Positions 15,839-23,784 of a stretch of 64,000 nucleotides of DNA are shown in pieces (within the stretch, counting starts at the first letter, position 1; each line of letters begins with the position of its first letter). The notes under the pieces were generated by a model, which did not search any database, was not told where the DNA came from, and saw only the letters and a program-made list of their open reading frames with translations. The position numbers were made by a program, and so were the translations under genes. The stretch comes from UBA6168 sp964573725. Its GTDB lineage: Bacteria > Bacteroidota > Bacteroidia > Chitinophagales > Saprospiraceae. The stretch is taken from positions 1-64,000 of the forward strand of contig CAZNLJ010000021.1 of the NCBI GenBank assembly GCA_964573725.1. The letters run 5' to 3'.

Positions 15839-17011
15839 ATGCGCCATACAACCGACAGGCACGATGCCGTCCCCCGTCCGTCCCGGGGCAACTTCCACCA
15901 CTGGGAATGGGCCTTCATCGGGGCTCCCTGCGGCACCATAGCGTCGCTTGCCGCCGCCGTCGCCGGCGTGTTGTCGGCACACTGGAAAATCGGCTATGTG
16001 GATGCGGAACACCAGGAAACACCCCTGGAGGCCCACCCACTCGAAAGCATGGGTTTGGCGGCCCGGTGGACGGACAAGATCGGGTTCCAGCGATTCGAAC
16101 AGCTGGGCTCCGCCTCCCCGTGGCAGTGGCGGAACGCCTTCCTGTCCACCGATGCCGTACTTGTCAACGGCAACCATTTCACCGCCGCCCGCCAAATTGT
16201 GGTGGTGGATCCCGGCAAGGAGGATTCCCTGCGAAGGAAGCTGGACCGACTGACCGATGTGCGGCTGGTGTTGTTGCGGGAAGGGGTCGGGGAATTGCCC
16301 GGCTTCCTCCGGGAGCACCTGGCTTCCAGCCGATCGGCTCCGCGGGTGCTTGCCTGGGCCGACCGCCTGGAGGTCGCCGCCGTGCTGCATGCGGAACTGC
16401 AGGCTGCCGTGCCCCCTGTATTCGGACTGGTGCTCGCCGGTGGCCGTAGCCGCCGGATGGGGACGGACAAGCACACGCTCACTTACCAGGACCAGCCGCA
16501 ACATATGCGGATGATGGAGCTTTTGCAGGCATGTTGCGCGGAAACTTACCTTTCCTGCCGTCCCGACCAGGCGGAAGCACAAGCATCCCGTTTTCCGGTC
16601 CTGGCGGACACCTTCCTCGGACTCGGCCCCCTGGGCGCCATCCTGTCCGCCCAACGGGAACATCCGGACCAAGCCTGGCTGGTCGTCGCCTGCGACTTGC
16701 CGCTGCTGGACCGGAGCCACCTGGAGCAGCTGCTGCACCATCGGAGGCCTTCCGCAACCGCCACCGCTTTCCAGAGCCCGATAAACGGCTTCCCGGAGCC
16801 GCTCGTGGCCATCTGGGAACCCCGCAGCTACCCCCTCCTGCTGCAGTTCCTGGCACAAGGCCACACCTGCCCCAGGAAAGCCCTGATCCAAACGGATACC
16901 CAGCTTGTCCTGCCCCGGGATCCGGATGCCCTGCTCAACGCCAATACCCCCGAGGAAGCCGCGCGCGCGCGGCAATTGCTAGCCGCACGAAAGGGCTCCC
17001 TCGACCCGTAG
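15839..17011 (+). CDS. MobA-type molybdenum cofactor guanylyltransferase with MobB-like N-terminal domain
   Basis: Two-domain protein of 390 aa. The C-terminal half (about 195-390) is a MobA nucleotidyltransferase with LAGGRSRRMGTDK (199-211) and VVACDLPLL; it should transfer GMP from GTP to molybdopterin. The N-terminal half (about 20-190) resembles MobB in layout (KIGYVDAEHQ about 50-59 and a VVVDPGKED-like segment), but its presumed P-loop reads GAPCGTIAS and lacks GKT/GKS, so GTP binding there is doubtful. Start at 15839, 22 nt after moaC; a GTG at about 15813 is an alternative. The two likely work together in making the dinucleotide cofactor. Confidence 0.8.
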   Translation: MRHTTDRHDAVPRPSRGNFHHWEWAFIGAPCGTIASLAAAVAGVLSAHWKIGYVDAEHQETPLEAHPLESMGLAARWTDKIGFQRFEQLGSASPWQWRNAFLSTDAVLVNGNHFTAARQIVVVDPGKEDSLRRKLDRLTDVRLVLLREGVGELPGFLREHLASSRSAPRVLAWADRLEVAAVLHAELQAAVPPVFGLVLAGGRSRRMGTDKHTLTYQDQPQHMRMMELLQACCAETYLSCRPDQAEAQASRFPVLADTFLGLGPLGAILSAQREHPDQAWLVVACDLPLLDRSHLEQLLHHRRPSATATAFQSPINGFPEPLVAIWEPRSYPLLLQFLAQGHTCPRKALIQTDTQLVLPRDPDALLNANTPEEAARARQLLAARKGSLDP

Positions 17012-17085
17012 GCCCGTTTTTCGAAGCCGACGGCGGGGACAGGCCTTCTTTTTCGAAAAGGAATCGGTTTGCCGACGGTTTTTTA

Positions 17086-17116
17086 TTGGCGCATTGACTA
17101 AATAAAATTACCTTTG
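17086..17116 (+). promoter_or_regulatory. Bacteroidota-type promoter for rpmH
   Basis: TTG (17086-17088), 20 nt, then TACCTTTG (17109-17116). Both boxes match the consensus. Transcription should start near 17123, giving a leader of about 48 nt. Confidence 0.75.
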
Positions 17117-17170
17117 CCGTCCCTTTCCAAAAAGGTACAGGACAAAGCAACTGTTAAAATAGTCACGACA

Positions 17171-17326
17171 ATGAAAAGGACTTACCAACCTTCCAAGAGA
17201 AAAAGAGTGAACAAGCATGGTTTCCGGGAGCGCATGAGCACCAAGAACGGCCGCAAAGTCCTTTCCCGCCGTCGGGCCAAAGGCCGCTGGGCGCTCACGG
17301 TCTCCGACGAGAAACACGTCAAGTAA
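17171..17326 (+). CDS. rpmH: 50S ribosomal protein L34
   Basis: Ribosomal protein of 51 aa, very rich in Lys and Arg. It begins MKRTYQPSKRKRVNKHGFR and contains GRKVLSRRRAKGR, both diagnostic for L34. It has its own promoter at 17086-17116. The usual neighbours rnpA and yidC are absent; here it is followed 50 nt later by a YgjP-like metalloprotease gene. Confidence 0.97.
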   Translation: MKRTYQPSKRKRVNKHGFRERMSTKNGRKVLSRRRAKGRWALTVSDEKHVK

Positions 17327-17376
17327 TCCGGCGTATTCCATCGCGACTTCCGACCCCCTAAAGAGGTCCCTCCACC

Positions 17377-18123
17377 GTGGCCAAACCAAAGGTCGAAACA
17401 CATTTCATCCGGTCCGCCACCCATAGCGTCCCTGCCCGCATCATCAGAGAGGCCAGGAAGAACGTCTCATTTTCCATCACCCGCACCGGCGCCATCCTAC
17501 GGATGCCACGCAACTTACCTACGGGTCACCAAAACCTTCAGCTGGAAGAATTCCACCGATGGGTGTGGGCCAAGATATCGTCCATCCCGCATTATCACCG
17601 ATACTTCCTGCAGGAACGTTACCGTACCGGGGATATCCTGACCATACGCGGCGAAACTTTCCGGCTGCACCTGCAATACAACAGCGGGAAAACTTCGCAC
17701 CGGGCAAGTCGGCAAGGCGACTGCATCCTGCTGTCGCTCGCCGGAGGTCCGGAGGCCCCCGACAATACCGGTGCCATCCGGCAACTGCTCAGCAGGGTGC
17801 TGGCCAAACGGTTCCTTCCGGAAATCACCCGACGGGTCCAGGAAATCAACCAGCAGCACTTCCGGCAGGCCGTCCATCAGGTTCGCCTGAAATACAACCG
17901 GTCCAACTGGGGCAGTTGCTCCTCCAAAAGAACCATCAACCTATCCACCTGTCTGCTCTTCGCCCCTCCCTTCGCCATCGATTACGTCATCCTGCACGAG
18001 CTGGCCCACCTGCTGGAGATGAGCCACAACAACCGCTTTTGGGAACTGGTCGGCCGGGCGATGCCCGACTATCCGGTCGCGGAAAAATGGCTCCGGGACA
18101 ACTGGAGCAGCTGCGATTTCTGA
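17377..18123 (+). CDS. YgjP-like (DUF45) zinc metallopeptidase
   Basis: Predicted zinc peptidase of 248 aa. The C-terminal part has YNRSNWGSCSSKRTINLS followed by IDYVILHELAHLLEMSHNNRFWELV, i.e. HELAH (207-211) plus a third His in SHNNRFW, the YgjP/M48-related metal site. The N-terminal half is a beta-rich domain typical of the family (SITRTGAILRMPRNL). No signal peptide is present, so it is probably cytoplasmic. The start is GTG at 17377; no ATG is close. It may be co-transcribed with rpmH. Its substrate is not known. Confidence 0.85.
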   Translation: MAKPKVETHFIRSATHSVPARIIREARKNVSFSITRTGAILRMPRNLPTGHQNLQLEEFHRWVWAKISSIPHYHRYFLQERYRTGDILTIRGETFRLHLQYNSGKTSHRASRQGDCILLSLAGGPEAPDNTGAIRQLLSRVLAKRFLPEITRRVQEINQQHFRQAVHQVRLKYNRSNWGSCSSKRTINLSTCLLFAPPFAIDYVILHELAHLLEMSHNNRFWELVGRAMPDYPVAEKWLRDNWSSCDF

Positions 18124-18648
18124 TTCCGTTCGGATGGATAACACCGGCCCGCCGGGGTCGAGGCGAAACCTTCCTCCGCCCGCGCCGTACTTTACGGATG
18201 ATAATAGGTGTTCCCGCTACCCGAACAAATCGGGATTCCACCCGATCCGTCGAAATTTCAAACCGTGCCGGCGACCGGCCGGCGAACAATATCGGCACGT
18301 CACAACGCCCGCTTCGGACCCATCCTTCCCCGCCGCCCGGCATCTCATTGAATAAACATGTATTTTTATTACTTAAATATATTTAAGCTGTTAAATACTA
18401 AATAGTTATAATTAACCTGCCGTATTCTCACAAAAGCCGACCGTACCATAGACGAAACGACACATTGGAAAATAACTGGAAATAATATCGTTAACTTTAG
18501 GAGTTGAAAGGCGAAAACCCCGTTACCTGCCCTGTAGGAAGTCCCGGTCGGAATGTAGAACGGGTACGAGCGGACACACGGGGCGGCTACGGCTCATTTG
18601 GTTTGGCAACAAGGAACAATCGACTATTACACGCACAACACAGTCATT
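18124..18648. other. Intergenic region with AT-rich island
   Basis: Gap of 525 nt. The segment 18350-18500 is strikingly AT-rich for this genome and contains the perfect 16-bp palindrome CTTAAATATATTTAAG (18372-18387). A near -7 box TAACTTTA lies at 18492-18499. It probably holds the promoter of the TPR gene. No gene was seen. Confidence 0.5.
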
Positions 18649-20067
18649 ATGGGACTGAAAAATAACAAGCACGAACAGGAAATCTTTGAACTCATCTCCC
18701 GGTACGACGACATGCTGGACGCGGGAAGGGTTCATTTCGACGACCTGGAAGCCTATCATCACCTGGTGGCCTATTTCGAGCGGGAATGCCTGCTGGACAA
18801 GGCGGTGGAAGCTTGCGACCACGCGCTGCAGCAAGGGGGCAACAGCCTGGAATTCCTGCTGCGGAAGGCTGCGCTCCTGTTGGAGAAGAAAGAAGCGGGA
18901 AAAGCCATGGTGGTACTGGACCAGGCGCAGGCCCTGGTGCCGTCCCACATGGAGACCTCCCTGCTTCGGGTGGAGTGTTACGCCGCATTGGGCATGCACG
19001 GCGAGGGGTTTGCCTTGCTGGAGCAGCTCAAGACCGGGGCTTCTTCCTCCCAGTTGATGAGCGACATATATGTATGCGAGGCGCAGGTCCGGGAGGACAT
19101 GAAAGACCACGAGCAGGCCTTTTACCTGTTGAAGGCGGCCCTGGAGGAGCATCCCGGTAATACGGAAGCGTTGTCCCGGATGTGGTTTTGCGTGGAAAAC
19201 GCCCGCAAGCACCAGAAGAGTGTGGTCTTGCACGAGCGGATCATCGACAAGGACCCGTACAATCCGATGGCATGGTACAACCTCGGGGCGGCCCATCATT
19301 ACCTGTGTCAGTATGAAAAAGCGATCGAGGCTTACGAATACGCTTTCCTGACGAAAGAGGACTTCGAATTTGCGTATCGCGATTGTGCGGAAGTCTGCCT
19401 CTACGTGGAGAACTACGGAAAGGCCCTGCAGTGTTACCAGGAGGTACTGGACCGTTTCGAGCCGGACACGGATTTGTTGCTGCACATCGGCATTTGCCAT
19501 CGCCAACTGGGCAACTACATAGTGGCGAAGTCCTTTTTCCAACAGGCGATAGACATGGATTATTATTCCCCGGACGCCCATTTCCAGTTGGGGGAGTGCC
19601 TGGCGGCGCAGGGTGAGTACTACAAGGCGATCAACGCCTATCAGAAAGCCGTCCGGATGGACGACCGGAACGAGGCGCATTACGGACAGATGGCCGTTGC
19701 ATACGACCGGGTCGGCAACTATCGCAAAGCCGAAACCTATTACCGGTTGGCAGCCGACACCGGACCTGAAAACCCGGTTTATTGGATGCAGCTGGTCCGT
19801 TTCCTATTGGCCAGGGGCCAAAAGGAGGAAGCCCTGGAAGTACTGGAGGAAGCGGAGGAATACTCCTATAGTCCGGAACTGCTTTATTGCCGGAGTGCCT
19901 GCCTGTTCGAGTTGGGTTTGAAGAAGGATGCCCTGCTGGCATTGGAGGAGGCGCTGTACGAAAATTACGAGGCGCACAACGAGCTCTTCCGCTTCAACCC
20001 TGTCCTTGAAAATGATACCGAAGTACGGGCGGTCATCGCCGTTTTCCAACCGGAGAAGGAAGCCTGA
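18649..20067 (+). CDS. Tetratricopeptide repeat protein
   Basis: Soluble protein of 472 aa made almost wholly of TPR-like helical pairs (about 11-12 repeats). Clear units include MAWYNLGAAHHYLCQYEKAIEAY, LLHIGICHRQLGNYIVAKSFF, AHFQLGECLAAQGEYYKAIN and AHYGQMAVAYDRVGNYRKAETYY at about 34-residue spacing. No signal peptide or catalytic domain is visible, so it probably acts as a protein-binding scaffold in the cytoplasm. The ATG at 18649 begins MGLKNNKHEQEIF; a short extension upstream from a TTG is not convincing. The partner is unknown. It converges with pdxH, with 33 nt between stop codons. Confidence 0.85.
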   Translation: MGLKNNKHEQEIFELISRYDDMLDAGRVHFDDLEAYHHLVAYFERECLLDKAVEACDHALQQGGNSLEFLLRKAALLLEKKEAGKAMVVLDQAQALVPSHMETSLLRVECYAALGMHGEGFALLEQLKTGASSSQLMSDIYVCEAQVREDMKDHEQAFYLLKAALEEHPGNTEALSRMWFCVENARKHQKSVVLHERIIDKDPYNPMAWYNLGAAHHYLCQYEKAIEAYEYAFLTKEDFEFAYRDCAEVCLYVENYGKALQCYQEVLDRFEPDTDLLLHIGICHRQLGNYIVAKSFFQQAIDMDYYSPDAHFQLGECLAAQGEYYKAINAYQKAVRMDDRNEAHYGQMAVAYDRVGNYRKAETYYRLAADTGPENPVYWMQLVRFLLARGQKEEALEVLEEAEEYSYSPELLYCRSACLFELGLKKDALLALEEALYENYEAHNELFRFNPVLENDTEVRAVIAVFQPEKEA

Positions 20068-20100
20068 ACCGGTCGCGGACAGCGGCCCGGCGGCGACTGA

Positions 20101-20739
20101 TCAGGGAGCCAGCCGGACGACCGTCCAGCCGCCGTCGGCCGACAGCCGGTAGCACAGCCTGTCGTGCATCCTGCCGGCCTGCCCCTGCCAGAATTCCACC
20201 GAATGGGGGCTGACCAGGTAGCCGCCCCAATGCGGCGGGGTCGGCAACACTTCCCGGCCCTCGAACTCCCGTTCGACGGCCTGCATCCGCTCCAGCAGGA
20301 ACTGGCGGTCCGGGACTACCTGGCTCTGCGGGGATGCCCAGGCGCCCAGCTGGCTGCCTCTCGGCCGGCGCTGGAAATACCGGACCGACTCCTCCCGCGG
20401 AAGCATCCCGACAGATCCCTCTATCCTTACCTGACGCTGGAGCTTCGCCCAAAAAAATACCAGGGCCGCCCGGGCGTTCTCCCGGAGCACCTCTCCCTTG
20501 CCGCTGTCGTAATTGGTGAAGAACGTAAATCCCTCCGGACGGTAATCCTTCAGCAGTACCACCCTGGCGGATGGGTATCCGCCTGTGGTGGCAGTGGCCA
20601 GTGTCATCGCATTCGGCTCCTCCACCTCCGCCTGGACCGCTTCCCGGAACCAACGGTCGAACTGGTCCAGGGGATGGTCGGCAAGGTCCGCCCGGTCAAA
20701 TGCCGCTTTCCCGTACTCTACCCGCATATCTTGCAACAT
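20101..20739 (-). CDS. pdxH: Pyridoxamine 5'-phosphate oxidase
   Basis: FMN enzyme of 212 aa that oxidises pyridoxamine or pyridoxine 5'-phosphate to pyridoxal 5'-phosphate. Typical segments are EPNAMTLATATTGGYPSARVVLLK, GFTFFTNYDSGKG, the FW(A/P)KLQRQVRIEG motif, YFQRRPRGSQLGAWASPQS and the C-terminal signature VEFWQGQAGRMHDR. The start at 20739 (MLQDMRVEYGK) gives the expected length; an ATG four codons later is possible. A promoter matching the consensus lies at 20806-20837. Confidence 0.96.
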   Translation of the reverse strand: MLQDMRVEYGKAAFDRADLADHPLDQFDRWFREAVQAEVEEPNAMTLATATTGGYPSARVVLLKDYRPEGFTFFTNYDSGKGEVLRENARAALVFFWAKLQRQVRIEGSVGMLPREESVRYFQRRPRGSQLGAWASPQSQVVPDRQFLLERMQAVEREFEGREVLPTPPHWGGYLVSPHSVEFWQGQAGRMHDRLCYRLSADGGWTVVRLAP

Positions 20740-20805
20740 ACGCTTTCGTTTTGGTTGGTTTATATCCGGTTGCCGACCCGAAGGCCCGGCGTTCCGTTCC
20801 GGCAC

Positions 20806-20837
20806 CAAAAATAGGGCACTGCCGGGTGATTTACCAA
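20806..20837 (-). promoter_or_regulatory. Bacteroidota-type promoter for pdxH
   Basis: On the minus strand TTG (complement of 20835-20837), 21 nt, then TATTTTTG (complement of 20806-20813). The -7 box is exact and the spacing is at the upper end of the usual range. The leader would be about 60 nt. Confidence 0.6.
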
Positions 20838-20886
20838 TCCGTTCCCCATGACCTCCTCTTCCGCACCGCAATCCTACATAATAATT

Positions 20887-21158
20887 AATCACAATACATT
20901 GATTTTCCGTTGTTCATAGTCGTCAAACCCGCTAATGTGCTAAACCCCGCACGAAAAAGGGCTGGGGCGGCGCCCTACGCCCAAAAAAAATTTTTAAGAC
21001 GGCCGGCGGCGCGCTTGGGCGCACCACCGGCCGTCCTGTCCAAAAGGCGGGAAGTGCCATAAAGACGCTTTGGTTATGAGTAGCTTACGTTCTTATACAA
21101 TCATGCGAACCTTGCCATCAAAATATTCGATTAGCTTATTAAGGTGCGAAAGATGAGG
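20887..21158 (+). repeat. Dispersed intergenic repeat, copy 2 (full length)
   Basis: Element of 272 nt. In order it shows an AT-rich 5' block (ACATTGATTTTCCGTTG), the block GCGCCCTACGCC followed by AAAAAAATTTTT, a GC-rich hairpin (GACGGCCGG with CCGGCCGTC, about 20998-21035), TGTCCAAAAGGCGGGAAG, GTAGCTTACG, CAATCATGCGAACC and the end block GAAAGATGAG. It lies in the divergent gap between pdxH and the redoxin gene. Confidence 0.85.
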
Positions 21159-21225
21159 TGATGCCGACGCGAACGGGCTTCCATCCCGGCTTCCCAGGTG
21201 TCCTGCCCGGCCATGGCCCCTCCCG

Positions 21226-21260
21226 ACAAAAAAAAACCCTGTCAAGGGTATTTGACAGGG
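21226..21260 (-). terminator. Terminator-like hairpin A (minus strand)
   Basis: CCCTGTCAA (21237-21245) pairs with TTGACAGGG (21252-21260). On the minus strand the stem is followed by nine T residues, a textbook intrinsic terminator. No minus-strand gene feeds it, which is odd. Confidence 0.6.
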
Positions 21261-21267
21261 ACAAAAC

Positions 21268-21395
21268 AAAAAACAAACACTATGAACAAACACTACTCTT
21301 TGGCAAAGGGGCTGCCGGAAAACCCGACTTGAAAAGAAAAAAAGTCCCCCGTTGGCCGGGGGCTACATAAAAAACAAAAACTATGAACAAACACT
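21268..21395 (+). repeat. Two 27-nt direct repeats 101 nt apart, each ending at ATG AAC AAA CAC
   Basis: 21268-21294 and 21369-21395 differ at one base. Each follows a terminator-like hairpin and each holds an ATG starting Met-Asn-Lys-His. The first frame is 16 codons long (21282-21332, MNKHYSLAKGLPENPT); the second stays open for about 100 codons from 21383. Confidence 0.65.
21331..21363 (-). terminator. Terminator-like hairpin B (minus strand)
   Basis: CCCCCG (21346-21351) pairs with CGGGGG (21357-21362). On the minus strand it is followed by ACTTTTTTTCTTTTC. It has the same orientation as hairpin A but a different stem sequence. Confidence 0.55.
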
Positions 21396-22233
21396 CACCC
21401 TATTTTACGTGGGCTTGGGATTTTTACGCATTTCAGGAACACCTGTTTCGTTTCAAATATTTTTTTTATTTATACGATTCGAGGTCTCTGCAACCCCGTA
21501 TCCGACAAGTGGTGAATATTTTATCCTTTTTTAAATTTGTCAAGAAGTATGCCAAGTTCCGGACATATCTGCCGCATCAACCTCCCCTTCCGACCCCCAT
21601 CCGCGAACAGCCGGGACACGACACGAGGGGGTGTTGTGACACCGGATTTCCGGGCCCGCACGGCGGCGGCCGACTGCCTGACCGGGCTTCGGCCGGCCGA
21701 TAACCTAACCGTCGCACGCCCATGCGCCGCCGACTCCGGATTCCTGGCCGGGCAGGGACGCCCTGGATGGCGGCCTGCCGGGGACGCTTCTCCCCGCAAC
21801 ACGGGGCAGGGGCGACGGAGGGGGATACACAGGATTGACATGGGCCGTGATTAGCATACCGCAAATGGTCTTCAACCCTTCGGTCCGCCACGCGCAGGTC
21901 CGGCTGCCGGCAAGCCGAATCCGCCCGCCCCCACCCTTGTCTGTCAACATCCGTTTGTGACAGGACAAATCCAGGCACCGCCCAAATAATCATCATATGT
22001 ACGCTTGTCGGCCCATCAGATGGGGAGAGGTCTTCCGTGTACCGGCCGCCGGGCCGCCTTTTGCGACAATCCCGCTGCCGGCAGCTAACTTTTCGGCCTT
22101 TTTCCCGTTTATTTAAATAGGCAATCGACAATCCTTTGTCCGGATTGGACCGACGGGTGTGCGCGACGGCCCGTCCGGCCGCCCCGCCCACCCGCCGAAC
22201 AAATAAAAACACATACCTAAACCACCGGTCGAT

Positions 22234-22866
22234 ATGAAAAAAGTGCTCCTGCCCCTGGCTTTGCTACTTGCCATCTTTATCTTTCCCTTGCTGTCTTTCC
22301 GTCCGCTACCTCCCCAGGCGACTGGATTGCAACCCGGCGACACCGCTCCCGACTTTTCCCTTCGGAACGTGGACGGCCGCATGGTCTCGCTGTCGGAACT
22401 CTCCGCCCAAGATCCCGCTACCAAAGGATTCATCGTGGTATTCACCTGCAATACCTGTCCTTATGCGGTCATGTACGAAGACCGGCTCATCGCCCTGCAC
22501 GAAACCTATGCCCCCAAAGGTTGGCCGGTTGTCGCCATACAGCCCAACGACCCCGGCCTGAAGCCGGGCGACAGCCTGGAGGAGATGAAGATCCGGGCCA
22601 AGGAAAAAGGGTTTCCCTTCGTTTACCTGTTTGATGAGGGGCAGCAGGTCTTCCCTGCATACGGTGCTACCCGTACGCCGACCGTCTACCTGCTGGATGC
22701 GAACCGGAAAGTGCGCTATATCGGTGCCATCGACAACAACCCGCAGGAGGCGGAGGCCGTCTCCCAACGGTATGTGGAAGCCGCCATCCTGGCGACGGAA
22801 AGCGGCCGGACACCTGACCCGGCCACGACCAAGGCCATCGGTTGCGGAATCAAACGCAAATCGTAA
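22234..22866 (+). CDS. Redoxin (AhpC/TSA-like thioredoxin-fold), exported
   Basis: Thioredoxin-fold protein of 210 aa with an N-terminal signal or anchor (1-22). It continues LQPGDTAPDFSLRNVDGRMVSLSEL, and the active-site region VVFTCNTCPYAVMYEDR holds a Cys-x-x-Cys (CNTC). The later TRTPTVYLLDANRKVRYIG is the cis-Pro strand. This CNTCP type is common in Bacteroidota as a periplasmic redoxin of unknown substrate. It differs from TlpA in lacking WCxxC. A heavy-metal-binding lipoprotein follows 142 nt downstream on the same strand. Confidence 0.88.
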   Translation: MKKVLLPLALLLAIFIFPLLSFRPLPPQATGLQPGDTAPDFSLRNVDGRMVSLSELSAQDPATKGFIVVFTCNTCPYAVMYEDRLIALHETYAPKGWPVVAIQPNDPGLKPGDSLEEMKIRAKEKGFPFVYLFDEGQQVFPAYGATRTPTVYLLDANRKVRYIGAIDNNPQEAEAVSQRYVEAAILATESGRTPDPATTKAIGCGIKRKS

Positions 22867-23008
22867 AATCGGCGGTGCGTATGAGAATTTCGGCCCGTCG
22901 GGGAGACAGGTCACCTGCTAAATCCCTATCTTGTGCGTTTCGACGGCCGGATTCCCGTCCGGAATCGCGGCCGTAGGACAAGTCACAAATTTTTAAAAAA
23001 ACATCGTC

Positions 23009-23299
23009 ATGCGAATCACTTGGAGCGCCCTCCTGTCCGCAATCCTCCTGCTTTTGGCCGTCGCCTGCGGAGAAACGCACCAACCTGCCACCGAAGCCGC
23101 CGGAACGGAAGCTGCCGAACAAGGTCCGGAATATACGTCCGCCTACATCTGTCCGATGCATTGTACGGGAAGCGGTAGCGACCAAGCGGGTGTCTGCCCG
23201 GTTTGCGGCATGGATTACGTCGCGAACGCAGCGGATGCACCCTCCGACGAAACGGAGGAAGACCACCATCACCACGAAGGGGACGAGCACGACCACTGA
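23009..23299 (+). CDS. Heavy-metal-binding-domain lipoprotein
   Basis: Small protein of 96 aa. A lipoprotein signal peptide ends LLAVAC at Cys20, so it should be anchored in a membrane. The core YICPMHCTGSGSDQAGVCPVCGMDY carries two Cys pairs and a His and matches the heavy-metal-binding (YHS-like) domain often attached to copper efflux proteins. The tail is a His/Glu/Asp-rich run that should also bind metal. Its stop codon overlaps the start of the next gene (TGATG), so translation is probably coupled. A role in copper or zinc handling is inferred. Confidence 0.85.
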   Translation: MRITWSALLSAILLLLAVACGETHQPATEAAGTEAAEQGPEYTSAYICPMHCTGSGSDQAGVCPVCGMDYVANAADAPSDETEEDHHHHEGDEHDH

Positions 23300-23784
23300 T
23301 GGCGGTCGGAACATCCGCACCGGATCGGACAAGGTTTCTCCTGCCGATCCTGGTCCTCTTCACGGCTCCCGTCGTTTGCCCGGCGCAAGCTACCGGGGAA
23401 ACCGGCCCTCATGTGCAGCCTAAGACGCGTACCTGGGTCGAAAGGGAGCAACACCGGTTCCTGGCGATGACGCGACGGGATACCGCCTCCTTGCGGAAAC
23501 TTCTCGACCCGGACCTCTGTTACATTCATTCGAACGGCTTGGTGGAGAGCAAGGACGAACACCTGGCCAATATTGCGGACGGGGCAATTGTATATGCCGG
23601 CATGGAACCTTCCGGCATCACGGTCGTGCGGAAAGGCCGGACCGCCGTGCTGCGCGGCCAGGTCATGGTCCACGGCCAATACCGGGGGACGGAATTCTCC
23701 CTGCTCCTCCGGTACCTGGATGTCTACGTCCGGCGAAGGGGAAAGTGGCGGTTGCTCGCCTGGCAATCCCAATCGGTGAAATGA
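23299..23784 (+). CDS. Exported NTF2-like (SnoaL/DUF4440) protein
   Basis: Protein of 161 aa with a signal peptide (about 1-30, ending VVCPAQA). The rest has the NTF2-like pattern: a first helix WVEREQHRFLAMTRRDTASLRKLLDPDLCYIHSNG, then SKDEHLANIADG and strands TAVLRGQVMVHGQYRGTEFSLLLRYLDVYVRRRGKWRLLAWQSQ. Such proteins bind small ligands or act as DUF4440 isomerase-like enzymes; the function here is not known. I chose the ATG at 23299, which overlaps the preceding stop codon; the frame stays open further upstream but lies over the lipoprotein gene. Confidence 0.8.
   Translation: MAVGTSAPDRTRFLLPILVLFTAPVVCPAQATGETGPHVQPKTRTWVEREQHRFLAMTRRDTASLRKLLDPDLCYIHSNGLVESKDEHLANIADGAIVYAGMEPSGITVVRKGRTAVLRGQVMVHGQYRGTEFSLLLRYLDVYVRRRGKWRLLAWQSQSVK

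Larger units (their letters stand above)
21159..22233. other. Gene-poor region with tandem terminator/ATG units and an AT-rich remnant
   Basis: Gap of 1,075 nt after repeat copy 2. It contains two units (21226-21294 and 21331-21395), each made of an A run, a hairpin and an A/C-rich stretch ending in ATGAACAAACAC. The second ATG (21383) opens a Phe/Tyr-rich reading frame whose first 50 or so codons are AT-rich, then runs into GC-rich sequence without coding character; I treat it as a possible remnant only. From about 21560 to 22180 no feature was recognised. Confidence 0.5.

Noticed and set aside
21577..22212. 211-codon frame on the minus strand in the gene-poor region
   Set aside because: Arg/Gly/Pro-rich with no motif. 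It lies upstream of the two minus-strand terminators, which made it tempting, but nothing supports translation.
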